Shown: positions 1 to 5,893, counted from the stretch's first letter. The stretch is DNA of 7,432 bases from Firmicutes bacterium UBA3936 (GCA_002385745.1 DGEC01000069.1:1-7432); one strand, 5' to 3'. A program made the numbers and translations. Notes: generated by a model from the sequence alone, not told the origin.

Positions 1-82
1 CGGTAACATCATGCTTGTCATTCAGGAGAGTTTCTACAAGCTGGCTCCCAACTTTTCCTGCGCCGATTATAATGACTTTCAT
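1..82 (-). CDS. trkA: TrkA-type potassium uptake regulator, N-terminal fragment
   Basis: Only the first 27 codons are in the window; the gene continues past the left edge. The ATG (complement of 80-82) follows a good ribosome binding site GGAGGT at 88-93 with a 5-nt spacer. The visible protein begins MKVIIIGAGKVGSQLVETLL: a hydrophobic beta strand followed by the glycine-rich GxGxxG turn (residues 7-12) of a Rossmann NAD-binding fold. The GAGKVG form placed right at the N-terminus is typical of TrkA/KtrA RCK-domain proteins, cytoplasmic subunits that bind NAD(H) or ATP and gate Trk/Ktr potassium channels. The family call rests on this short stretch, so another Rossmann protein (for example a small dehydrogenase) is possible. 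It lies downstream of the 103-codon gene on the same strand, with a weak terminator between them. Confidence 0.7.
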   Translation of the reverse strand, partial: MKVIIIGAGKVGSQLVETLLNDKHDVT

Positions 83-164
83 AATCTACCTCCGGCAGAA
101 GTATTAATGGGAGGAGAAACAAAAAGAGAAACGGAAGAAGGAATCCCCCGGAAATGTATCTGGT

Positions 165-191
165 AATAATAAAACCTGACCAAGATCAGGT
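165..191 (-). terminator. Weak intrinsic terminator after the 103-codon gene
   Basis: Read on the minus strand, a 6-bp stem ACCTGA/TCAGGT (plus positions 174-179 and 186-191) with a 6-nt loop is followed by a T-rich run TTTTATTATT (plus 165-174). It sits 8 nt past the stop codon of the 103-codon gene. The stem is short, so it may be leaky and let transcription reach the TrkA-like gene. Confidence 0.4.
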
Positions 192-198
192 ACCGGTT

Positions 199-510
199 TT
201 ATGCAGGTTCAAGTCTTTTTTCCAGAGACTTGTATTCTTTCTCGCTGATAGCGGCCGCTTTACCCAGAACCCTGGGCAGTATACGGTCAATGAAGTCCTT
301 TTTAGCCGTTTCTTCATCATAATCGGCCGTTGAGTAGACTTCCGAGATTGTCCGGCGTATTTTTTCGCGCTTAAAGTTCGTCATCTTGATTGTTGTGTGC
401 ACCAGTATTACTTCCTGCCCATTTTCATTTTTGTCCTTAACCAGGGATGCGGCAACCGGACCGACTTTGTAAACCACCGCCAGCTCTTCATTATAGTAGT
501 ACCCGCTCAT
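199..510 (-). CDS. Small hypothetical protein, 103 aa
   Basis: I do not recognise the family. The ATG is preceded by a GGGAGG ribosome binding site (plus 521-526, spacer 10 nt) and the frame ends in TAA. The protein is soluble-looking: no signal peptide and no membrane segment. The N-terminal half (about residues 8-45) has alternating hydrophobic residues that read as beta strands (ELAVVYKVGPVAASLV, then QEVILVHTTIKM). The C-terminal half (about 46-100) is highly charged and probably helical (KREKIRRTISEVYS, EETAKKDFIDRILPRVLG, EKEYKSLEKRLE). A small alpha/beta or strand-helix protein is the best structural guess. It lies 125 nt downstream of recQ on the same strand with no terminator-like hairpin between them, so it could share the recQ transcript. 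It is judged real because of the ribosome binding site, the following terminator and a plausible protein composition. Confidence 0.7.
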   Translation of the reverse strand: MSGYYYNEELAVVYKVGPVAASLVKDKNENGQEVILVHTTIKMTNFKREKIRRTISEVYSTADYDEETAKKDFIDRILPRVLGKAAAISEKEYKSLEKRLEPA

Positions 511-635
511 TTTTGCGCGCCCTCCCTTCTTCCCTGATTTTGCCTTTATTTAATAATTTTCCCTACTCATTGCAGAAAATTCTCGTTCTTTTAAAGTTCG
601 CGGCTGCAACCGTTTTTCCTGCAGGACTTTCCGCA

Positions 636-2453
636 TCATCTTTCTTCATCATCAGCGGGACCGGCAGCCCCTGCCGCCCGGTATTTTTTTATCGCCGCAA
701 GAAACTCCGGCCCGTATTTTTTTGCTTTCTTTTCTCCGACACCGGTTATGCGGCGAAAGGCCCGGTCATCTTCCGGACACTTTTCAGACATTTCCCGCAG
801 TGTGGCATCGGAAAAAACCATATAGGGAGGCCTGTTTTCCCGGTCGGCAACCTGCTTGCGCAGACGCCGCAGCACTGAAAAAAGGTCCTCTTCCGCAGTG
901 TCCTGCAGTTGTGTTAGCCTGCGCATTACTTTTTCCCGGCCCTTAATAACCGCCGCCGCCTTCCTGCCCAGCTTGACCAGGGGATAAGAGCCTTCTGTCA
1001 GGTGCAAATAGCCCTCTGCCGTTAAAAACCCTATAAAATCCCGGATCTCTTCTATGCTTCTGTCCGCAAGCAGCCCGTAAGTGCTCAACCTGTCCAGCTT
1101 CAGCTGCCTGATCCTTTTGTTTTGCGCGCCCTTCAGCACCCGGGCAAGCATGGCGGCTCCAAACCGTCCTTTCAGGCGATAGGCGCAGGACAGCACTTTC
1201 TGGGCATCCAGGGTAACATCGACCGTCTCCCCCTCGTCCCGGCAGTTGCCGCAGTTGCCGCAGTTTTCGGGCGTATCCTCTTCGCCGAAATAGGCAAGCA
1301 GTTCCTTGCGGAGGCATTTTGCCGTATGGCAGTAATTAACCAGAGCCTGCAGCTTGTTAAGTTCGTTTTTCTTGCGCTTTGGCGAGTAGACGGATTTTTC
1401 AATTAAATAGCGCTGCATTAAAACATCTTTGGGGTGATAGAGCACAATGCATTCTCCCGGCTCCCCGTCGCGTCCGGCCCGGCCTGCTTCCTGGTAATAT
1501 GCTTCTATATTCCCAGGAATGCTGTAATGAATGACAAAGCGGACATTTGACTTGTCTATCCCCATGCCAAAGGCATTGGTGGCAACCATAACCGTAACAT
1601 CATCCCGCAGGAAGGCTTCCTGGTTTTTTTCCCGTTCCGCGTTCCGCATGCCTGCATGGTATTTTGCGCATTTCAGCCCGTGTTTTTGCAAATAGCCGGC
1701 AAGCTTATCCGTTTCCTTGCGCGTTGAGGTATATATAATGCCGGGATTTTCCCTTTTGGCAGCCAGGTATTGCAAAATATAATCTTCTTTGCTTACTCCC
1801 CTCAGCACGGAAAAATACAAGTTTGGCCTGTCATAGCCGGTTACAATTATCCTCGGTGCCTTGAGGCCGAGAAGATTAATAATATCTGCCTTTACTTCCG
1901 GAGTGGCGGTTGCCGTAAAGGCTCCGACAACAGGGCGTTCCGGCAGCTCTTTGAGGAAAGCGGCAATTCTCCGGTAACTCGGCCGAAAGTCATGCCCCCA
2001 CCGGGAAACACAGTGCGCTTCGTCTACGGCAATAAAGGCTGTTTTTATGCTTTGGGCAAGGGGTAGAAAACCCTCCGACTCCAGCCGTTCGGGTGCCACA
2101 TAAACCAATCTGTAGGTTCCTTTTGCAGTTTCCTCAAGGCGGCGCCTCATCTCTTTTGCCGCCAGGGTACTGTTAATAAAGGTGGCGCTGATGCCAAGTT
2201 CGTTTAAGTCGTCAACCTGGTCTTTCATCAGAGAAACCAGCGGGGAAATGACCAGGGTTACTCCTGCAAACAAAAGAGCCGGCACCTGATAGCACAGCGA
2301 CTTTCCAGAGCCGGTGGGCATAATAGCCAGGGTATCGCTGCCGCCTAACAGGCTCTCAATCACTTTGCCCTGGCCGCCGCGAAATGACTGAAAACCAAAT
2401 GTATTTTTCAGAACTTTTTTTGCTTCTGCCAGCGGTTCCCTGTCACGCACCAA
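636..2453 (-). CDS. recQ: RecQ-family ATP-dependent DNA helicase
   Basis: A 605-residue 3'-5' DNA helicase of superfamily 2, acting in recombination and repair of stalled or gapped DNA. All core motifs are visible: motif 0 around FGFQSFRGGQ (19-28), Walker A PTGSGKS (46-52), DEAH box (144-147) with the RecQ aromatic-rich loop following (to about 160), motif III FTATATP (179-185), and motif VI QEAGRAGRDG (321-330). The RecQ-C-terminal zinc site is complete: C380, C398, C401 and C404 in the CLRKELLAYFGE...CGNCGNC context. A winged-helix region follows, then an HRDC domain (about 524-591) and a short acidic tail. The length matches full-length bacterial RecQ. The start is TTG: GGAGGT at 2461-2466 lies 7 nt upstream, and a GTG one codon later is the only close alternative. 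There is no sign of damage. Confidence 0.97.
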   Translation of the reverse strand: MVRDREPLAEAKKVLKNTFGFQSFRGGQGKVIESLLGGSDTLAIMPTGSGKSLCYQVPALLFAGVTLVISPLVSLMKDQVDDLNELGISATFINSTLAAKEMRRRLEETAKGTYRLVYVAPERLESEGFLPLAQSIKTAFIAVDEAHCVSRWGHDFRPSYRRIAAFLKELPERPVVGAFTATATPEVKADIINLLGLKAPRIIVTGYDRPNLYFSVLRGVSKEDYILQYLAAKRENPGIIYTSTRKETDKLAGYLQKHGLKCAKYHAGMRNAEREKNQEAFLRDDVTVMVATNAFGMGIDKSNVRFVIHYSIPGNIEAYYQEAGRAGRDGEPGECIVLYHPKDVLMQRYLIEKSVYSPKRKKNELNKLQALVNYCHTAKCLRKELLAYFGEEDTPENCGNCGNCRDEGETVDVTLDAQKVLSCAYRLKGRFGAAMLARVLKGAQNKRIRQLKLDRLSTYGLLADRSIEEIRDFIGFLTAEGYLHLTEGSYPLVKLGRKAAAVIKGREKVMRRLTQLQDTAEEDLFSVLRRLRKQVADRENRPPYMVFSDATLREMSEKCPEDDRAFRRITGVGEKKAKKYGPEFLAAIKKYRAAGAAGPADDEER

Positions 2454-2460
2454 GATACTA

Positions 2461-2466
2461 ACCTCC
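2461..2466 (-). promoter_or_regulatory. Ribosome binding site that sets the TTG start of recQ
   Basis: The minus strand reads GGAGGT, 7 nt before TTG (complement of 2451-2453) and 10 nt before the GTG codon that follows. The spacing favours TTG. No ATG is available near the expected N-terminus. Confidence 0.75.
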
Positions 2467-2487
2467 GGGTATTTTATCTTACTATAT

Positions 2488-2515
2488 ATTTCACCGCCCG
2501 GCTGCCTATTCCTTT
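2488..2515 (-). promoter_or_regulatory. Candidate sigma-H-like promoter of recQ
   Basis: The minus strand reads AAAGGAATA (plus 2507-2515), which fits the published sigma-H -35 pattern RnAGGAwWW. It is followed after 13 nt by TGAAAT (plus 2488-2493), a partial match to the -10 core RGAAT. Transcription would begin roughly 25-30 nt before the TTG start. I found no convincing sigma-A promoter here. The same arrangement, with the same spacing, occurs before the divergent lipoprotein gene, which is the main reason to take it seriously. The -10 element is imperfect, so this remains an inference. Confidence 0.35.
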
Positions 2516-2629
2516 ACAACGATCAGAGCAAACATAAACCGGGGAATTTCCACTTTGCAAAGCAGGGGCACATTTTGGCTTCCATTTTTGGGGCGCTGTT
2601 TTTTAAACCTGCAGGAATAGGCTGCCGGG
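2497..2629. repeat. 17-bp inverted repeat spanning the recQ/lipoprotein divergent region
   Basis: The arms are 2497-2513 (CCCGGCTGCCTATTCCT) and 2613-2629 (AGGAATAGGCTGCCGGG). They are reverse complements except at one position, with 99 nt between them. Relative to the gene it precedes, each arm has the same orientation, and each is separated from its start codon (TTG 2453, ATG 2673) by exactly 43 nt. This suggests a shared cis-element copied in front of both genes rather than a hairpin. A small insertion-type element with terminal repeats is less likely, since no flanking target duplication is visible. The 99-nt interior holds no open frame with a ribosome binding site. Confidence 0.8.
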
Positions 2630-2638
2630 TACAGAAAG
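2611..2638 (+). promoter_or_regulatory. Candidate sigma-H-like promoter of the lipoprotein hydrolase
   Basis: GCAGGAATA at 2611-2619 fits the sigma-H -35 pattern RnAGGAwWW. After 13 nt comes AGAAAG (2633-2638), which matches four of five positions of the -10 core RGAAT. The predicted leader is about 30 nt. The layout mirrors the recQ side. The final A in place of T in the -10 core weakens the call. Confidence 0.35.
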
Positions 2639-2657
2639 ATAGTTTAAAAGCAATGTG

Positions 2658-2665
2658 AAAGGGTG
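2658..2665 (+). promoter_or_regulatory. Ribosome binding site that sets the lipoprotein start
   Basis: AAAGGGTG ends 7 nt before ATG 2673. An in-frame GTG at 2655 would add six residues (MKGCCC) ahead of the lysine-containing start of the signal peptide and would place this ribosome binding site inside the gene, so ATG 2673 is preferred. Confidence 0.65.
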
Positions 2666-2672
2666 TTGCTGT

Positions 2673-4046
2673 ATGTTGAAATCCAAGTATATTTTTGTCC
2701 TCCTGCTTGTTTTTACCCTGCTGCTTGCAGCCTGTTCAAAGGGCAATACTGACAAGACCCCTCCTCCGGAAGGGGAACCGCCTGAGGTGGCAAGCCGGTT
2801 TGTCGCCCTTCTGCAAGCCGGTGACTACGATACGGCGGTCAGCTACTTTGACAGTACTATGAAAAACCAGCTGCCTGCAAAACAGCTGCAGACTGCCTGG
2901 GAGTCGCTGCTGCAGCAGGCGGGGAACTTCCGGCAGGAAGTAGCAAAGAAGAGCGAAGAGACCGGCGGCTATGAAATTATAATTGTCACGGCACAGTTTG
3001 AACAGGCTTATATTGATATTCGGATAACTTTTGACAGCGACAACCGTATTGCCGGCTTGTTTTTTGCACCCTCCGACTACTCTGCAGCAGAAGACGACGG
3101 CCGGACAGATTATACACCGCCCGCCTACGGGCAGCCTGCCGACTTTACGGAAGAAGAAATTACCGTGGGCAAAGGCGAGTGGGCTCTTCCGGGAACATTA
3201 ACCGTTCCAAGCGGAGACGGGCCTTTCCCGGCAGTAATTTTGGTCCACGGTTCCGGTCCAAATGACCGTGATGAAACTATCGGCCCCAACAAACCTTTCA
3301 AGGATATTGCCTGGGGGCTGGCAAACCAGGGCATTGCCGTCCTGCGCTATGAAAAGCGAACCCTGGCCCACCGGCAGAAAATGGCCTCCCTGCCGTCCCT
3401 GACAGTAAATGAAGAGGTAATTGACGATGTTTTGGCAGCCTTTGAACTGCTGCAGGAAAGAGAAATCATCGACCCGGAAAAGATTTTTGTCGCAGGCCAC
3501 AGCCTGGGGGGCACCCTTGCCCCGCGGATTGCCGCCGCCAATGACAAAATTGCCGGCCTGCTCATTCTGGCCGGCACAGCCCGGCCCCTGGAAGACCTTA
3601 TACTGGAACAGACGAGGTACCTGGCAGAAGCAGACGGGAATATCACTGCAGATGAAGAAGAGCAGATCGAGCTCATCGAACAGCAGGTCAATAATATCAA
3701 AGATCCCGGGCTTTCCGCCGCCACCCCGGCAACAGAACTCTTGGGCATTCCCGCTTCCTACTGGCTGGACCTGCGCGCTTACAATCCCGTTGAGACAGCA
3801 AAAAAATTAAAGGTACCCATGTTGTTTTTGCAGGGGGAACGCGACTACCAGGTTACAATGGAAGATTTCAGTCTCTGGCAGGAAGCTCTGGGCGGTTTGC
3901 CCCACGCAACATTCAAAAGCTACCCCGCTCTCAATCATCTCTTTATTGCCGGCACAGGCATGTCCCTGCCTGCAGAATATGAAACACCGGGCAACGTGAG
4001 CGATGCGGTAATAAATGATCTGGTGGATTGGATTAAGGGACACTAA
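2673..4046 (+). CDS. Secreted lipoprotein: DUF3887-like domain plus alpha/beta hydrolase
   Basis: A 457-residue protein. Residues 1-21 are a lipoprotein signal peptide (MLKSKY, hydrophobic run, then the lipobox LAAC with C21 as lipidation site), so the mature enzyme should be anchored outside the membrane. A short Pro/Glu linker leads to a DUF3887-like domain (about 38-133: FVALLQAGDYDTAVSYFD, LPAKQLQTAWESLLQQAGNF). An alpha/beta hydrolase domain follows, with the strand and oxyanion motif HGSGPNDRD (192-200), nucleophile elbow GHSLGG (Ser277), acid D391 in LQGERD, and H422 in LNHLF. The triad is complete, so an active esterase or acyl hydrolase is expected; the substrate cannot be read from sequence. 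This two-domain arrangement is common in Firmicutes. The gene stands alone on its strand, with a candidate promoter upstream and a strong terminator downstream. Confidence 0.92.
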   Translation: MLKSKYIFVLLLVFTLLLAACSKGNTDKTPPPEGEPPEVASRFVALLQAGDYDTAVSYFDSTMKNQLPAKQLQTAWESLLQQAGNFRQEVAKKSEETGGYEIIIVTAQFEQAYIDIRITFDSDNRIAGLFFAPSDYSAAEDDGRTDYTPPAYGQPADFTEEEITVGKGEWALPGTLTVPSGDGPFPAVILVHGSGPNDRDETIGPNKPFKDIAWGLANQGIAVLRYEKRTLAHRQKMASLPSLTVNEEVIDDVLAAFELLQEREIIDPEKIFVAGHSLGGTLAPRIAAANDKIAGLLILAGTARPLEDLILEQTRYLAEADGNITADEEEQIELIEQQVNNIKDPGLSAATPATELLGIPASYWLDLRAYNPVETAKKLKVPMLFLQGERDYQVTMEDFSLWQEALGGLPHATFKSYPALNHLFIAGTGMSLPAEYETPGNVSDAVINDLVDWIKGH

Positions 4047-4088
4047 CGGCATGACAACTGCAAAATAAATTGAATAAAAATTTCTTAC

Positions 4089-4120
4089 AAAAAACCGCGC
4101 AGAAAGGATGCGCGGTTTTT
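4089..4120. terminator. Bidirectional intrinsic terminator
   Basis: A perfect 12-bp stem (AAAAACCGCGCA at 4090-4101 with TGCGCGGTTTTT at 4109-4120) has a 7-nt loop. The GC-rich core is flanked by A and T runs, so it gives a U-tract on either strand. It lies between the convergent lipoprotein gene (stop 4046) and the small CxxC gene (stop 4142) and should serve both. Confidence 0.95.
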
Positions 4121-4141
4121 CAAAGAATAAAGCCGAAGCGT

Positions 4142-4384
4142 TTACTGGTTCATGATGTGTGGCGGTATTGTCAGGTTTATCGTCTTAAACTTTATTCCGT
4201 TTTCCTTTAGCTCACTGGCAATCATTTCCCTCAGGACCGGTGTTGGAACAAGACATTCTTCACAGGCATCCGGTCCTGCTATGATCATAACATCAATAAC
4301 TCCTCCCTCTCTTTCCGCAGCCAAAAGATCATACCCTTCGTAAGCCAGAGTCTCTTTAATTCCGCTGAGTGCTTTTTCCAACAT
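4142..4384 (-). CDS. Small CxxC protein resembling the NifU C-terminal domain, 80 aa
   Basis: An 80-residue cytoplasmic protein with an ATG start and a GGGAGTG ribosome binding site (plus 4392-4398, spacer 7 nt). The order of elements is: helix (about 2-15, EKALSGIKETLAYEG), strand (16-25, YDLLAAERE), strand (28-36, GVIDVMIIA), a loop with CEEC (C41, C44) followed by LVPTP, helix (50-62, VLREMIASELKENG), and strand (64-72, IKFKTINL). This order, and the CxxC with a nearby proline, resemble the NifU/Nfu C-terminal domain, where two CxxC motifs in a dimer hold a 4Fe-4S cluster. That similarity is judged by eye; the usual GACxxCP form is replaced by DACEECLVP. Metal or cluster binding is therefore inference. 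It is 86 nt downstream of degV with no terminator between, so the two are probably co-transcribed. Confidence 0.8.
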   Translation of the reverse strand: MLEKALSGIKETLAYEGYDLLAAEREGGVIDVMIIAGPDACEECLVPTPVLREMIASELKENGIKFKTINLTIPPHIMNQ

Positions 4385-4470
4385 ATATTTTCACTCCCTT
4401 GTTTTTTCTGCAGCAGACTGCTGACCGTCATTAAATCTTATTGTCTTATTATCCCGCAGAGGAGAAGGGA

Positions 4471-5325
4471 TCATAATGCATTCAAAAAGAACAGTGCCAG
4501 AGTGCCGGGACCGGAATGGGCGCCTATTGCACAGCCAATGGGGTTGATAATAAATTCCCGGCAGCCATAGGTTTCAGCAATCAGGTCTCTCAATTTGTGA
4601 GCGCTTTCCAGATCGTCTCCGTGACTGATACCGATAGTCTGGGAGGCCAGATCCCGGCCCCGTTCACCCATAATTTCTACCATCCGCCGGAAAACTCTAT
4701 TTTTGCCCCGCACTTTCTCAAAGGGAACAAGTTTACCGTCCCTAACCTCCAAAATGGGCTTAATATTTAATATTCCCCCGACAACTGCCGATGCCCTGCT
4801 GACCCTGCCTCCGCGATACAGGTATTCCAAATCATCCACCGTAAAAATGTGTTCCATGCGCCGGGCATAAGATTCCGCTTTTTCCGCAGCCTGGCGCAGA
4901 TCAAGCCCCCCGGCGATAAGACGTGCGGCCTCCAATACGACAAGACCTTGTCCAAGTGATGCACATTTTGTATCGACAATTTCAACTTCAAATTCCGGGT
5001 GTGTTTCCTGAACCTCTGACTTGGCAAGCCGGGCGGATTGAAGTGTGGCCGACAAACCGGAACTGAAGCCGACATAAAGACAACTGTCGCCGCGTTTGGC
5101 ATATTGCAGGAACAGTTCTTTAAAAGCTGTCGGATCGGCCTGCGCTGTTTTAAATACTTTTCCCTGCCGCATCTGACGCAGCATGGTTATTGAATCCAAG
5201 GTTTTGCCGTCAAGATACTCCGCATCGTTATCATATACGTGGATAGGTATTACATCAATACCATGGCTCCTTGTCAAACTATCCGGCAAGTCTCCCGCGC
5301 TGTCCGTGAGAATTTGAACGGCCAT
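4471..5325 (-). CDS. DegV-family fatty-acid-binding protein (FakB-like)
   Basis: A 284-residue protein with the DegV family signatures throughout: ILTDSAGDLP at 5-14, KTAQADP at 59-65, the loop VGFSSGLSATLQSA at 85-98, YLYRGGRVSRASAVVGGILNIKP at about 168-190, GISHGDD at 232-238, and the C-terminal GAHSGPGTLALFF (268-280). DegV/FakB proteins bind a fatty acid, and in many Firmicutes they present it to the FakA kinase to make acyl-phosphate for phospholipid synthesis. No fakA is in this window, so the physiological partner is unknown. The usual TSQP motif reads TAQA here. The chosen ATG (complement of 5323-5325) follows a run of seven G residues (plus 5333-5339) acting as ribosome binding site. 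An upstream in-frame extension to 5406 is rejected because the promoter lies inside it. Likely first gene of an operon with the CxxC protein. Confidence 0.93.
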   Translation of the reverse strand: MAVQILTDSAGDLPDSLTRSHGIDVIPIHVYDNDAEYLDGKTLDSITMLRQMRQGKVFKTAQADPTAFKELFLQYAKRGDSCLYVGFSSGLSATLQSARLAKSEVQETHPEFEVEIVDTKCASLGQGLVVLEAARLIAGGLDLRQAAEKAESYARRMEHIFTVDDLEYLYRGGRVSRASAVVGGILNIKPILEVRDGKLVPFEKVRGKNRVFRRMVEIMGERGRDLASQTIGISHGDDLESAHKLRDLIAETYGCREFIINPIGCAIGAHSGPGTLALFFLNAL

Positions 5326-5367
5326 ATTTTCGCCCCCCCATTTACTTACACAAATGTTGTAACTCTT

Positions 5368-5396
5368 ATTATAGGCTAAAATTGCCAAGTTTTGAA
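5368..5396 (-). promoter_or_regulatory. Sigma-A promoter of the degV operon
   Basis: On the minus strand, -35 TTCAAA (plus 5391-5396; 4/6) and a perfect -10 TATAAT (plus 5368-5373) are separated by exactly 17 nt. Transcription should start near 5361, giving a leader of about 36 nt that contains the G-rich ribosome binding site. This fixes the degV start at 5325. Confidence 0.75.
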
Positions 5397-5402
5397 CCCG
5401 TA

Positions 5403-5418
5403 ACAATAAATTTATTGT
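5403..5418. promoter_or_regulatory. Perfect 16-bp palindrome, candidate operator
   Basis: ACAATAAATTTATTGT is its own reverse complement over all 16 bases. Its near end is 6 bp beyond the -35 hexamer of the degV promoter, in the space shared with divergent abrB. That fits a dimeric regulator site acting on degV, or on both genes. I cannot assign it to a known regulator. Confidence 0.5.
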
Positions 5419-5486
5419 CCCCCCTGCAAAGATATAGCATTTTATTACATTATTTGTTTTTAATAGTTGTTATTCCTCTTTATCCC

Positions 5487-5515
5487 TTGTATTTTTCTTC
5501 CGACAATGTTATGTT
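5487..5515 (+). promoter_or_regulatory. Weak candidate promoter of abrB
   Basis: TTGTAT (5487-5492) and TATGTT (5510-5515) are spaced by 17 nt, with 3/6 and 4/6 matches to the sigma-A hexamers. The surrounding DNA is AT-rich. Position is reasonable, about 40 nt before the abrB start, but AT-rich DNA gives such matches by chance. Confidence 0.3.
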
Positions 5516-5556
5516 AATGTAAAGACAAAGAATAAGAATAAATGTGGGGTGAGAAT

Positions 5557-5835
5557 ATGAAGGCTACGGGAATCGTCCGCAAAGTGGATGAACTGGGCCG
5601 TGTCGTTATCCCCGTAGAATTGAGAAGAATGCTGGGGATAAATATTAAGGACGGCCTTGAAATTTTCGTTGACAGGGAAAACATTATTCTGAGGAAATAT
5701 GAACCGGCTTGCATTTTCTGCCATAGCGCCGAAAATATTATCAGCCATCAGGGCAAAAATATCTGCAGCAGCTGCATAGAAGAAATCAATCAAAAAAGGC
5801 TAAATCTACAGGCTGCAGAGAATCTTCCGGCCTGA
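5557..5835 (+). CDS. abrB: AbrB-family transition-state transcriptional regulator
   Basis: A 92-residue DNA-binding regulator. Residues 1-48 form the AbrB/SpoVT swapped-hairpin domain, with the near-invariant stretch TGIVRKVDELGRVVIP (4-19) followed by ELRRMLGI and LEIFVDRENIILRKYEP. The tail has two CxxC pairs (C52/C55 and C70/C73, in ACIFC and ICSSC) that probably bind zinc; this form is known from clostridial AbrB proteins and differs from the B. subtilis tail. AbrB proteins repress stationary-phase and sporulation genes during growth. ATG 5557 is preferred over an in-frame ATG at 5542 because GGGGTGA (5547-5553 area) lies just before it and the family starts MKxTGIVRK. It is divergent from degV and convergent with the MATE gene. 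Confidence 0.95.
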   Translation: MKATGIVRKVDELGRVVIPVELRRMLGINIKDGLEIFVDRENIILRKYEPACIFCHSAENIISHQGKNICSSCIEEINQKRLNLQAAENLPA

Positions 5836-5857
5836 TAATACCATTCATTAAAGAAGC

Positions 5858-5892
5858 TATTAACCCGCCGCCCTGTGGGCGGCGGGTTAATA
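5858..5892. terminator. Long-stem hairpin between convergent abrB and MATE genes
   Basis: A perfect 16-bp stem (5858-5873 with 5877-5892), beginning TATTAACCCGCCGCCC, closes on a 3-nt loop TGT. It lies 22 nt after the abrB stop and one base from the MATE stop. No clean T run follows on either side (TTAATACTTAATTT on plus), so it is an atypical terminator, but its position and stability support a bidirectional role. Confidence 0.8.
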
Positions 5893-5893
5893 C

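Noticed and set aside
447..878. 143-codon open frame on the plus strand over the recQ 3' end
   Set aside because: It is antisense to recQ, spans the recQ/103-codon gene gap, has no good ribosome binding site and has a composition expected from reading a real gene backwards.
1247..1264. Tandem 9-bp repeat TTGCCGCAG-like inside recQ
   Set aside because: It encodes the zinc-binding CGNCGNC segment of RecQ; the repeated DNA follows from the repeated Cys-Gly-Asn residues.
2514..2612. Small mobile element (MITE) bounded by the inverted repeat
   Set aside because: No target-site duplication is visible, and the symmetric placement relative to both start codons fits regulatory elements better. A genome-wide copy search could reopen this.
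3347..3748. 133-codon open frame on the minus strand inside the lipoprotein gene
   Set aside because: Serine- and alanine-rich shadow of the hydrolase coding strand, with no ribosome binding site or promoter.
3421..3810. 129-codon frame on the plus strand inside the lipoprotein gene
   Set aside because: Frame-shifted shadow of the hydrolase domain. The true frame holds the complete catalytic triad and is uninterrupted.
4409..4423. Short inverted repeat CAGCA-GAC-TGCTG between degV and the CxxC gene as a terminator
   Set aside because: The stem is only 5 bp and no T run follows on the minus strand, so it should not split the operon.
5326..5406. N-terminal extension of the DegV protein by 27 codons
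   Set aside because: The extension contains the -10 and -35 of the degV promoter, and the family starts at the MAVQILTDS region.
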